DNA from: Karalla daura
Taxonomy: Eukaryota > Chordata > Actinopteri > Chaetodontiformes > Leiognathidae
Direction: 5' to 3'
DNA length: 64,000 bases
Assembly: GCA_029224185.1 (NCBI GenBank)
Contig: CM055199.1
Location: 15,824,267 to 15,888,266 of the forward strand
In this document: positions 48,637 through 60,189 of the stretch, piece by piece
How positions within the stretch are numbered: the first letter of the stretch is position 1
Layout of the letters: the number at the start of each line of letters is the position of its first letter
Position numbers and translations under genes: made by a program
The notes under the pieces: model-generated
Seen by the model: the letters and a program-made list of their open reading frames with translations, nothing else
What the model was told of the DNA's origin: nothing
Databases searched by the model: none

Positions 48637-48979
48637 ATTGGCGGGCGCTTTGTTTCGCTGGAGCTGCCCCCCCCCCCGTACATCACCATGTACAGGGTGC
48701 AAAACATAAATAATTATGAGGGTTTAAAGACATGAAAATGCAGCTTGTGTTCTAAAGATAGAGATTTTCTTCCCTACATCACATCTACATCATAAATCTA
48801 CATCATTTTAACTTGAAAACTTCTCGACTGACGTGGTGTGACGAATGAAATAGTTAGGGGGCTTTGAGGGATTTCTTTTACGTGGCTTTTCCACTGCGGC
48901 GGTGTGTGTGCGGGCCCTCGGGCCCTCTAATGGCCGCTGGGCTTCCCTTTGATGCCTGCGTATCAGCGTCAAAAAAAAA

Positions 48980-49240
48980 AAACGAGGCAGACTGCTAAAG
49001 GAGGAGAAGACGGGAGAAGAATTTCATTTTGAAGTGGCTGAAGGCACAGGAGAAGGGGCTGCGGGTGGGAGGTACACATGTATGTGTGTGTTCGGGAAGA
49101 AGAGGGGAGGGAAAGGCGGCCTGTGTGTGTGTGTGTGTGTGTGTGTGGGGAGGGGGGGTTGTCTTTTTAACAGCTTGACAGTGCAATTACAACTTTTCCA
49201 CTGATCCCCCCCCCCCCCCTTCGACAAAGTTGAGATAACA
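48980..49240. repeat. GT microsatellite and C-homopolymer stretch
   Basis: GT at 49122-49148, G run to 49158 and a C run at 49206-49219. No gene. Confidence 0.85.
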
Positions 49241-49400
49241 TCAGCCAGTTATGGTAATTGTCCTGCCTGTTCATTATCCCACTACCTTACACAAAGAGGG
49301 GACGCATGTTTATTAAAAGACCCAGAGAGGGACGTTTATACAAGCTCAGCACGCCCAGAGAGCCTGCCATTTTAGCTTAGGACGGTTTCGTTTTGGTTGG

Positions 49401-49438
49401 TGGGGTGGGGTGGGGTGGGGTGGGGTGGGGTGGGGGGG
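49401..49438 (+). repeat. TGGGG pentanucleotide repeat with G-quadruplex potential
   Basis: Seven TGGGG units ending in a seven-G run. Second such tract within 0.8 kb, same strand. Confidence 0.95.
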
Positions 49439-49609
49439 TTGATGGGAGTAGCTCTACAACCCTCACCGGCTCCATTACCCGAGTCCCAAACGCTTCACTG
49501 TCATCAGCCATGTGACTCTCACGAAGCCCAGGAAATAGACAGATAAATGCAAGTGTGTGTGTGTGTGTGTGTGTGAAGGGAGGTGGGGGTGGGGGGGGTC
49601 AATTACAGA

Positions 49610-49880
49610 ATGAGTCCTTAAAAACAGATTGAGGCCTTTGTCATGCCTATGTGACGTGCCACTCAGTCTCCTGTAAGTGCTCGTTCTCACGCAATTACAG
49701 GTGAGTCATTATGCAGCAGGTCTATTGACGCCGCTCGCCTAATTGACTGGGCGAAGTCTTCAAAAAGCTTTTTATATGGACGCTCCGCCGTAAAAGCCGA
49801 GTGTTTATAGACAGTGAACCTCCCCGCAGGAACAAAGGAAGATGATCCCCGCTCACATTGCCTTATTTGAGTGGGAGCGC
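49610..49880. promoter_or_regulatory. 3' enhancer candidate
   Basis: Repeat-free block with cctttgtcatg, gtgacgtg (CRE-like), cgcaattacaggtgagtcattatg (49691-49712: homeodomain, E-box and AP-1 words overlapping), cctaattgac, tttttatatgg and gaacaaagg (SOX/TCF-like). Word density and lack of repeats suggest constraint. Confidence 0.4.
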
Positions 49881-49999
49881 TCCATACCTCTATCAGTAAA
49901 ATCTTCCCCTTTTTCTCTCCCGAAGTTACCAGATGTTCAGAAACGTGTGTGTGTGTCCGTAAATCATGCTTTCAGGTAAGTCATGTGACACAAAAACAC

Positions 50000-51530
50000 A
50001 TTAGAAACATCTTTACCTATGAAAATTGGATTTTTCTGTGTCAGCAAACTTACAGAGATAGTTCAGTGTTTGACGTAAGGTGACAGTAAATCCTGTGCAC
50101 TGAGTTACAGCCCGGCGTTGTAGCTCACGGCTGCATGTTTTCTTTTAGAACAGCTCATTGGGAGCGTGAAATGCAACTGGGCAAAAAGTGCTTCCAACTC
50201 TCTGAGAGACCTGACAGAGGAATAAAACAGCAGAAAAAAAATAAAGTCTTATTGCTCATTGTGTTGTAGCTTTTAAATCTTCTACTTTTTATGGTTGTTG
50301 GGAGCCGTGGCTTCATTTTTCTATGGTGTCTCGCTGACTGGCGGGGAGAGCTCTGGTAGATCAGTTTTACCACCTCAGATCAGCAAAAAAAAAGAAGATT
50401 CAATTCATTTTAACAAAACAAAAGTCGCTTCACGACGCTCATTCTTTATATGATCTCAAAACGTGTGAGATGAGGAACTCACAAGATGATCGCTTTAGGT
50501 TTTTTTTCCCTCCCCCGAAACACTCAAAAGTTATCTAATTTAAAATAATAATGAAATCTAAATTCAATTTAAGTCTCATTCGAAAATGGAAACAGACACA
50601 AGTAACAAAGCCTCACAGTGGAACATGTCCTTAGAATTACATAACGATATACTTGTCCAAATATTTGAGCAGTAAACTATAAATAGATGTCTCCTTCTGC
50701 AAAGCCATTATTTCCTCAATTATGTCTAAATTGGGATTTAATTCAATTCAAAGAGCTTTATTCGTCCCTTTGGGACAATCCAAGCCGCACTGAGGAGTTG
50801 CACACAAGAGGAACAATAAAAGAAGAACAAGACACTGATGGTACAAACACATGCTGCAAATTTGCATTTGGTATAAAGTGACGCGGAGTGCAAGACCTTT
50901 AGCGATAGAAACACGTGTAACTGAGATCAGAGATAGAAAACCATCCATCTATCTTGTAGATACGTTCGGATGAGCTTTCTGAAAATGCAAAAAGCCGCTT
51001 TTCTTTCACTTCCAACCCTTCCTGTGATTTACTGCCGCTGTCATTTCGTTTTCTGTTTTTTGAACGTACCCTGTGGGATGACTTTACGAGAATGAAATAG
51101 TGATTTCATTAACTCTGAATGCATCACCCGAGCTCCGACTTTTTACGTAGAGCATTTACAACCCCGAGGAGCGAGGAGCGCCGACGGCTGCCATTCGATA
51201 CAGATGCAGACGTGCCACAACAACAAAACAAAACGACGAAAAGATCCATATTTCCGCGCACCTGTTGTGCGCTCGGCCAAATCAAAACTGAACAAGAAGT
51301 CATCGGAGCAGACGGAGCAGAGGCTCCATCTGCGGAGGCCACGCTGAGTATCCATTACTTTATCCATCCACCTCCGAGGAGGAGGAGGAGGTCACGCCAC
51401 ATCACGCCGGATGCTGCCAGACGTCTCGAGCTCCCACCGACAGGTGGAGCTCGGATCTGGGTCACCGTTTTGTCCGGCACAAGACCAAAAGTATCAGCAG
51501 GGTGAGATATTACAGAAGGCTGGGAGCATT
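50000..51530. other. 3' flank, no gene seen
   Basis: AT-rich unique sequence. A short stretch at 50741-50830 (aattcaaagagctttattcg, then ccctttgggacaatcc) looks like an inverted end of a retroposon tail. The 51.12-51.50 kb part is CpG-bearing and open on both strands without family resemblance. Confidence 0.4.
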
Positions 51531-51531
51531 G

Positions 51532-51855
51532 CTGTGGACCCTCGACTTACGAACGTCCTATAATACGAAAGATTCAGAATGCGAAATGGGCTTTGAAGAA
51601 ATTTCTGTTCGATTTAACAAAAAAACATTCAAAACACGTAAACGAAATCGAAAGTCCCGCCCCCAAGCAGTCCTCCCGCTCCTTTTTACAGTCATACATT
51701 TTAATATTATATTAAAACAGTCGTATATTTACACTTTATACGGCTGTTTTCACGGAAAAGGGGAAGTACAAATGTTCATATTTTCACAATACGAAAACTG
51801 TAAGATACGAAAGACCTTCAGGAACAAATTCATTTCATATCTCGAGGTTCCACTG
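51532..51855. mobile_element. Mariner-like MITE, 324 bp, with inverted ends
   Basis: The left end ctgtggaccctcgacttacg and the right end tatctcgaggttccactg (inverted: cagtggaacctcgagata) are imperfect inverted repeats resembling the CAGTGGAACCTCGA ends of mariner/pogo-type elements. TA follows the right end at 51856-51857. The left flank has TG in place of TA. Inside are repeated tacgaaa words and AT-rich filler. No transposase, so non-autonomous and decayed. Confidence 0.65.
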
Positions 51856-51859
51856 TATT

Positions 51860-53500
51860 TTGTTTTTCTTATGGGGGGGGTTGATTTTTACGCTTGGCCT
51901 GCGTCTTGTCGTCATGCCGTGCTGATAAACTGTAAAAAATAGAAGAGTCCGTGGACGGTCTCTCTCTCCTGTCGGGCCGGGGATCGGGAGGGGCCGCAGC
52001 GATGATAGCTCATGTCAGTGCAGCTCCGGGTCACGGCCTCTCGTTTCACTCTCCCACTCATACTTCTACACGCATGCACACATTCTTTCTTACGGACGGT
52101 TTCTTTTTTTCAGGGTATATCATTTTTACACAGAGACCCAGCACCCACCGCGGACACACAGGTCTGAAACCTTAGACCCCCGCCCTCACCCCCCACCCAT
52201 CCTTCCCCACACACACACACACACACACATATACTCCCCTCCCTGCCTTTTCCCCGCTGTCCATCTGTGGGGGTTATCTGTGTGACACCTCCCCCTCACC
52301 CCTGTCTGTGGCTCATCTCCACTCGTCACATACACCTCGGGCAGCCTCGGAGCGTCCGAGGGGGATAAGGCTGTCATCGATGGAATAGTCTGACCCCGGG
52401 GTCACAGCCACACATGGATGCGGTCGGGCGGTACAGTGCAGGGCGCGATGGGTAACAGTAGAGGGGAGTTTTTTAGCTGTTGGCGGGTCAAACACAGGTG
52501 AGCGGCATTGTGAGGGACTTGTGTCATCATCTGTGATAAGTTATTGAAAAGCACGCTGGGTAATTTATCTAGCGGGATGGCATCTGGTCGATACACGTGC
52601 GTGAATTCACTTCAGCGTCCCGATGACAATGTGACGACTGTTTTTTTGTAACAGAGGAAAGCGCAAAAACGAAGAGGAAAACGTTATCTATGGTCACTTT
52701 GACTAATTCCGCCTTTTTTTCATGCAAGCTCCACAAAGCTAGGACCTTGTTAAAGTGGAAATAGAAACAGACCAATGTAGTAAAATCCTTTATACAATCA
52801 TGTGTTTGACAAAGTGTTGAGTCTTAGCTGCGTCCTTGACTTCGCCTTTCCAGGGATACCCAGTAACGATATTATCACCTGTTACCAGTGAATTTGTTAC
52901 CCTGTAAAATGAAATGTCGAGAGGTTTTTTTTGTATATATAAAATCTGAGAAATGGAAAAATCTTATTGGAGACAGGACAAAAACCCATGCTTGTGGTAA
53001 TTTTGATGATTTTGCCAAAATGAAAGTAGGCACAAGATGTAAAAGGAACAAAACGTGTTGAGACTAAATTACCTAAAAATTGAGATTAATAGGTAAAAAA
53101 TACTCAAGATTCACATGATAAGTGTCAATTATCATGCGTAAAGTAAGAAAGCAGGTTTTCCCTCTACAATGGAGCCGCTTCTGAATTTGCTCATTTCCAC
53201 ACACAAGAATGCCAGTACGAAGAATAAAAATAAGTCTAAGAGCAAGTAAAACCAACAATAATAATGACAGAGTAAGTAAAACGAGCAGTCAGGGCCCTTT
53301 GTTGATAAAAAAAAAGACCTGCAGTTGCCAGGTTCAAGACGCAAATTAAGAACATTGTACTTTAAATGAAAGTTGTTTTCACTTTGATGTGGGCGTGTGT
53401 GTGTGTGTGTGTGTGTGCTCAACTGCTTTCACATGCACCCCGAAGTACGTGCGCATGTGTGTGTGCGCTTCGGCCCGTTCACACCCCCGGCGTCCGTCCG
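51860..53500. other. 3' flank, no gene seen
   Basis: Unique sequence with CA at 52209-52230 and GT at 53395-53417. Open frames are short and unsupported. Confidence 0.4.
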
Positions 53501-53504
53501 CTGG

Positions 53505-53620
53505 CTTTTGCAGAAAAACAATGAGAGCTTCTCAAAGAAATCTTAATAACCGTAATTGCCGCCCGAGTCATTAGAAAAAGAGTATCGGATATTTCCACCC
53601 TGACAACTGTTCCCCAACAA
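53505..53620. promoter_or_regulatory. Enhancer-like candidate block
   Basis: aacaatgag (SOX-like), cttaataaccgtaattgcc and gagtcattag within 60 bases, between two GT microsatellites. Confidence 0.3.
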
Positions 53621-53670
53621 AGCGTACAGGAACGGTGGGTCAGGGGCCACGGCGTGCACCACAGTGTATG

Positions 53671-53673
<3 letters not shown>

Positions 53674-53723
<50 letters not shown>
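53674..53723 (+). repeat. GT microsatellite
   Basis: About 25 uninterrupted GT units. Confidence 0.95.
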
Positions 53724-53725
<2 letters not shown>

Positions 53726-53739
53726 CGGGGGTTACACAC

Positions 53740-54080
53740 TGGCTGTGTGATTAAACCCCCTCGACACTCGTTTCTCTCACCAAGCCTCCCCTGCCGGGAA
53801 AGGGATCGCAGTGGAAATTTCCACTTGTTGAAGAAACAACCTGCGGGTTTAAATTTGGTGTCAAGTGCCAGTGTCGCTGTGTGGACGGAATGCTTCTTTT
53901 GTGGGCGAGTCTCTGGTGTAATTTCGGGCAGGGCAGGGTGTCCCTGCAGTAGGCCTTTCTTCCCCGAGCCTGTGCAGTTTCATTAGATACGGCTAATGAA
54001 AAGATGGCTGCTGGACGGCCCGGCCCCCTGACGCTCCTCTGGCCTGTATTTAGAGCCCCCGCCTCGCATCTCCCACCGAA
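53740..54080. promoter_or_regulatory. 3' enhancer candidate with paired inverted homeodomain sites
   Basis: TTTCATTAG (53978-53986) and CTAATGAAA (53993-54001) are exact inverted copies six bases apart. The block also has gtgattaaacc, a gtggaaatttccac palindrome (53811-53824) and no repeats. It ends at a CCCCT tract (54106-54145). Confidence 0.4.
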
Positions 54081-54105
54081 CAGGTGTGCCGGCTGTAGTT
54101 CAACA

Positions 54106-54145
54106 CCCCCCCCTCCCCTCCCCTCCCCTCCACCCCCCCCCCCTC
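54106..54145 (-). repeat. CCCCT tract (G-quadruplex potential on the minus strand)
   Basis: C runs of four or more separated by T or A over 40 bases. Confidence 0.85.
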
Positions 54146-54479
54146 CTCTCCCATGCAACCCCCATAGCCCCCCCCATCCCTGAGCACACCACACACACTC
54201 ACTGAAAACACATCTTCTCTTTATTACTCTCACAGGTTCATTTTACTCCATTATTTTCATTCAAAGCAACTTGCTTCCATTAAAGGTCATTTTCTTTGTT
54301 TTTGTTTTTGTTTTTAATATATGCTTTTGGTTTTAATTATCCAAACACCAGTGCAGAAATTACCTCCTGGCATCTGAAAGCTCATTTTGACACTTTATAC
54401 TGATACCTAGAGGTCTGACCTAAAAGTAAGAAAGAAAAGATGACTTTTGCATTATTTTCAACCCTTTCTTCTTTTGATT

Positions 54480-54925
54480 GAGTGTTCACTGAAAAACCTA
54501 CAGACGTTCTTCTGTACTACAGAACCTTTTGTCACAAACCCACTTTCAAAACATCTCTTTATAACATATTTTGCATAGTTTGGAAAAGAACAATGCATTC
54601 AATTAAGAAAACCTCCATCTACTGTGAAAGGAAGGCACAAGAGGATGTATGTGGAGCAGACAGAATTTAATGTTGGTATACTTTTCTAAAATACAGCATA
54701 GCACAGATAATAGTTGAATATATATGAATGTTTTTGTCATATCTTACATTTTAGATCAAGCTGAGATGCAGAGATATATGTATAGTATAGCAGAGAAAAA
54801 GTTTTTTTTCAGAAAAAAGTTTGTTTTTCTGTGAAGATTCAGAAATTTACTTGTGGGATGAATAAAGGCATATTCTATTCTATTCTATTCTATTCTATTC
54901 TATTCTATTCTATTCTATTCTATTC
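54480..54925 (+). mobile_element. Retroposon tail with TATTC array
   Basis: The sequence atttacttgtgggatgaataaagg at 54843-54867, in two adjoining parts, is the usual 3' end of a fish non-LTR or SINE family. It is followed by eleven perfect TATTC units (54871-54925). The body upstream is AT-rich and too decayed to classify; its left limit is uncertain. Confidence 0.5.
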
Positions 54926-55079
54926 TGTGTTTGTCAGACTGAGCTGCTAGGATGGTTTAACCCATCTGCCTTTTGGTTTAAGCATGGGCGCGGTAACTAC
55001 TTTAAAATCCAATGAAGATAAAACCGGGATCAAGACATTATCTATTTAAATAAATTTGCGGTTTTAAGCACTTTTCCAT

Positions 55080-55795
55080 GAAGCTCGCTCCTCAGCCGCA
55101 ATCTTCCTCAAAAGACCAGGAGATGATAATTTAAATCTACGAGAGCCGCCGCTTCGCTACTTCTCCCCTCAATATTTATTGCTTCTGCTCGCAGTTTCTT
55201 TTCTTGCCTCTAGTAAAAACAAGTGGCATCTTCCAGAGTCATATTCCTCTCACATCCTTGTCTTTATTTACACATGTGGCAGGAAATTAAAGACAGTGAG
55301 TGGAGAGCGTCTTTAACAGTCTTCACCGCTCGGGATCCTCTGGCAGGCCCGAGACATTGTAAAAAGCCTCCTGTAATTAGACAAAGCTGTTTATGCACAA
55401 CTGTTCCATCTCACCCCCCCCCATTCGCGTCCCTATGAAACCCTAATTTGCCTTTCAGCGCAATAATAGCTGATATACAGGCTGGTGTCATCTGGTGACA
55501 GCTCATTGTTTTGCTCCTGGTTGGTTACAGAAGCCTGTTTTGGCTTCTGGCAAGCTTCTCCCTTTTCAGGTGCATGAATATCTGAGAGGAGGACTGGTGT
55601 TTGGCTGGAGCGCGGCCGAAGTTAGATCTCAGTGTTTATTTGCTAACAGACTCTCTCTGTGTTCATACGCTGACCCTTTGTGTGACTCTCTGAGAGGCAG
55701 GTGGATTGTGCCTCTGGCTCTGCGAGCTACAGTTTGAAAGCAACAACGTGAAACCGGAGCTGTAACGCGAGCCCGAGGCAATTAGGCCCACAATG
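55080..55795. promoter_or_regulatory. 3' enhancer candidate cluster
   Basis: Seven hundred repeat-free bases. Words include gatgataatttaaatc, cctgtaattagacaaagc, ccctaatttgcctttcagcgcaataatagctg in parts, the palindrome TGTCAtctggTGACA (55486-55500; MEIS-like halves around a CATCTG E-box) and gaggcaattaggcccacaatgagg near the end. Its length and composition make it the largest regulatory candidate after bmp4. Confidence 0.4.
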
Positions 55796-55799
55796 AGGA

Positions 55800-56218
55800 C
55801 GTTTTTTTCGCGTTCACCCCTTTTGTGCGGCTAAATACTATTTAAGAGCAAATAAAACGAGGAACCTCGGGTGATTTGGCAGAGAGGCATGAGGAAAACG
55901 TACAGCCAGGTAGCAAATCAGCAACAGATTATGTTTTTGTTCCACGAGCGATGGCTGCAGGTTGTACATGAGTCGGGGGGGGGGGCGTTGCTCCAACGCA
56001 TGACGCCCCTTTGAAGTCGCTCTACCTTGTTGTCCTGCTCTTTTTTTTTTTCCTCTTCTTTTTTTTTTTTGAAGTTGTGTGTAGAGGCAGGGAGGGGATT
56101 AGGGTGGGGTGGACAGGGTTGCAGGGATGCAAGACTAATGGAGTCCATTTTGGGGGAGTTTTTTAGCGCCACAGACTTTATCCCATTTTCCCAGAAGCGG
56201 GAAAGGTGAAGAAAGAGG

Positions 56219-56270
<52 letters not shown>

Positions 56271-56687
56271 CTGCAGCTCCGTCCCTCCTCCTTCCCTACC
56301 TCCTCCCTTCCGTTGCTATATACCCTACCCTGAATGGAGTGTGTCCACCGGATCTGCCCAGGATGAAATGTCATATCTTAGACTGATCCTTATCTCTTAA
56401 TCGCTTCCTTTGTCTCCCATGATTCCCCAGACCCTCCCTGACTTCCCTCCTCGGACACGGCCCTTTGATGTGTCAGCCATGGTTAGGGACGCTGGGGGTG
56501 GGATGTTTGTGGTGTGTGCATGCATGTGTGTGTGTGTGTGTGTTTTAAAGTGGTGGTCTGGTTCTGCTCTGAGCTAACTAGAGCCCCAGAGGTTATCAAG
56601 ATTCGATGGTGGAGGAGACGCTGGAAAGGGCTGGTGCTCTGCGTCTGCATACGTGTGTTTGTTGTTGTGTACATAATAATGTGCGCC

Positions 56688-56725
<38 letters not shown>

Positions 56726-58939
56726 TGTGTGTGTGTGTGTTTTATCCATTTATGTGCCTCCACTGGAGGTAAAATCCTGCGCTGATGACACGTCAGCCCC
56801 ACAACGTTTCTCTATGGTTACAAGCAGATGTTTCCATGGGTCACTGGCGGTACAATGTGAAACAAATGTTGAAAATATCAAAGAAAGAGTATAAAAACGT
56901 CTCCTATTCTGTGCAGCTATTTCATTCCCTTTCAACCGAGCGCGCAGAGCGGCTCTGTGTATGTATGGGAAGGCAAGTCTGACGCTCCACCACTGTGGTC
57001 CAGATTATTGGACAGATTTCTGTCAATTTTCTTTGTCCAGACAAATGGAATTTGATGATCTCCTCACGTTTTCTACAACACCAGTAACAGGTTTTCTGGA
57101 TTGCCATGAAATGCTGTGATCCTTCATTTTGGTCCTTCAGTTTTTTATCCTTTATTCAAATCTTTAAGCACTTTCATGACAATCCCCAGACTGTTTTTGA
57201 GGAACTGCATTAGATGAATGACGATCCATAGCTAATGTCAAATCATCATGGCTTGTAAAAAAAAAAAACATCTGAGTTTTTTTCGTCAGTTTACGAGTCC
57301 AAATGCAGTCAAGTCTGAGTCCAAGGTCGATTCTGTCCTCGAGTCTGAGTCACAAATCACAAGGTATAAGTACGAGGGCTTAAGTCAAACTACTGCAAGC
57401 CTGGCTCAGAGCGCTGCTTTTTCTAATCATCCCAAATGAATTATGGACAAGGTCCATTTTAAAAGTCAAAAGGAAGCTACCGACTCAGTCCTTGTGAATG
57501 TATTTGGATGAGTACGCGAATATCAGACAAAATAAAGATATCAGGTTACTGTAGGTGCAGTCATATCATAGTAGTCTTCTCCACTCACACCTGGCTGAAC
57601 AGACATCTACACTAGACTTGGTAGCGGGCGGTTTCACACCTCGCCCAAATGACTCGAAAGATGTGTGTCCTCACCTCCTCTCTACTCCACACACAGATCT
57701 CGGGATCGCCCCGAGATAAGCGAGATGTGTGTAAGTAGGCTATCGTCTTAGCCGAATACAACGAAAACATCTTGTCCAGAACGTGTCCCGAGATAAGCTA
57801 AACCGTTAAAACACATCGAGCCGGCCCGTTGCTAGCGCGTTAGCCTGGAGTTGATGCCTCCGCTGTTGCTGTTGTAATGTCAGCTGTTGCTTCGGCTCAT
57901 TAACTTTCAAACAGTTCCTCGCTGTATATTTGATTTCCCTCGGAGAGCGGGAATTTTCAGACTTAAGATAAAAAAGATAAACAGTGTTCGAGTTTTCCAA
58001 AGTTAAAACTGATCCTAAACATACAGCTACACTCGGCTTAATATTTTTGCCTTCGAGCAACATATAGTGTTTCATGTTTACACAATAAGCACGGACGGAT
58101 AATTAACAAAAAAGAAAACTGGGTCAGACGAGGTCAGATGTAACACACAGGAGATGTGAGGTTGATGACCTTCCTGAGATTGTAAGGCCTCTACCAATCA
58201 GCTGTTTTTCTTTTATATTCGCGATTATTTTAAGTGCTGACCCCTAGTGGCAGCAATGATTAATTACATAGAAAAGAAAAAGTCTGGTCTTTTACCCAGG
58301 ATACCGCCTTCTTATTGCATGTTTCCAAAATATAAGCGAAATTAACTAAATGCACTATGGTTTTAATGCGACTATTTGGCAACAAAAGCCAATAAGACAA
58401 AGTTCTGCTATGATGGAGGTCCTGGACATGCGTCCTTTGGGAGCCAAACTTTCCATTTTACTAAAGCATGAGAACACTTTGAATTTAGGTCTTTGTTTGA
58501 GCTCTTGGCACAATTCGCTCAAATGATTACTGGAATAACACATTGAGGTAAGCAATTAATGCAGCTAGACATTAGTTAAACAGCAGAAACAGGCCTGTGT
58601 TCTGCACCTGCACAGCACAATAGCGCATTAAGTAGATGACATGATTTGAGTGGGAGAACAGAAGGATATCAGATTAAGTCTCAAAGCTATGCACAGTTAG
58701 TCATGAATTGGACAGGTCAGTGCTTAAAAAATTATCTAAAAATAGCAGCAATGTTGCTGCAGTTTAGTGAGAAAATAGGAATTGAGGAGAGTGAACCAGG
58801 ATTAAATGTAAGTGAACAAGTGGAATGAAATGTAAAAACCAGGCCTTTTGGGTTTCATTTGCTTTGAGTGGTGGATTGCAGCCTCAGGATCGTCAGAAAT
58901 GTGCTGCTTCTGCTTTCCCAGATCTCCAGTGGGAAGGTG

Positions 58940-58985
<46 letters not shown>

Positions 58986-60020
58986 TGTGTGTGTGTGTGT
59001 GTGAGGGAGAGAGATTTCTGTGAGAACGAGTGTGTGAAAGAGTTAGGGGAGAGACAGACCGTGTGAAAAAGAAAAAGACAGACGTAGACAGTCAGACCTT
59101 GTTTGAAAAGCTTCATTATCTTCCAGCACATCTTTGAGCAGATGCACTCAGTCATATCTTTGAACATGTGACTGTGTACGACTGGGAAACGTCTACGTGT
59201 GTATCCCGTCACAGCTCATTGTTGTCTGTTTGTCTCATTTTGCCGATCCGACATCCGGAGCCTCATTCTTTGGTCCATAAAGGAATTTCGGGCTGAAGCC
59301 AGGGGTGATGGGGGCACATTGTCTGCACCCTCTGGTGGCAGGATGCAACAGCACAACCTGTCCTTTTGTGTGTGTGTGTGTGCATGTGTGTGTGTGTGTG
59401 TGTGTGCCTGTGCGCACTCAAAGGGTGTCTGTGTGCGTCTACGTGTTCATCTAGAGTCTGTAGAAAAAGAACGAGCCTCCTCAGGTGAGAGCACAATGCT
59501 GTATGTTTGTGTGGGGAGGCCACCCAGCATCAGCTGCATACCCTGACAAAGATAGGAGACCTGGCTTACAATTAGAGGTTTTTGCTTCAGCCAAAAGCAA
59601 CATTGTTCATTTCAGTGAAAGAGCGGGGCCCTCACTGGGTCCCGAGCCACCTGGAGATGGAGGAGGGCGGAGGCGAGTGGAAAGTAGAGGGAAGAATAAC
59701 AGCATTAGTGTCAGGGAGAAAATGTCACCGTAAGAACAGATTCATCAACATGTAAAGGCTATTATTATCGTCTCGAACGCGGCCCCGGCGTTCTTAAAAC
59801 CCAGGGTGGATTTTTCAAGTAACGGAGCAGCATTGTTTCAGCCACCGGGTGCATCTGTGTGTATTTGCACGTCCAAGCCGGTGTAGAGAGAAAATAAGCC
59901 AGCACTTTTCCCCAGATTTAGGTCTAAGCTTGAATAAACTCTGACACTCCCTCCCTTATGAGTGATTGTCAAGAGGCTGTTTGTTGCTCTTGGCATGAAC
60001 ATACACAACTGTATACGTTT
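55800..60020. other. Far 3' flank, microsatellite-rich, no gene seen
   Basis: GA at 56219-56268, GT at 56525-56541 and 56691-56740, GT at 58942-59003 and 59367-59406. A small hairpin and direct repeat lie at 57697-57798. Unique AT-rich sequence otherwise; no exon supported. Confidence 0.45.
58942..59003 (+). repeat. GT microsatellite
   Basis: About 30 GT units with one GA interruption. Confidence 0.95.
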
Positions 60021-60029
60021 AAGCCGTGG

Positions 60030-60180
60030 TCGTCGTGGGGCATTCGAGAGTGAGATCATTAACATATGGGCCCAGCAGTGGTTTAAGGCCTGCAGCCATG
60101 CGCCCTGGGGGACGGCCCGACTGTGTAAGTGAATGCTGATCATATACTTCAGATATTATTACCTCTCCCCCGTGTGGAAA
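60030..60180. promoter_or_regulatory. Enhancer-like candidate block
   Basis: gagatcattaacatatggg (homeodomain and E-box), gcagccatgcgccctggggg, gtgaatgctgatcatatac and agatattattacc in a repeat-free stretch. Confidence 0.2.
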
Positions 60181-60189
60181 AAGCTCATT

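Noticed and set aside
51119..51505. 128-codon + strand frame
   Set aside because: No family resemblance; CpG-bearing sequence open on both strands with no splice partner.
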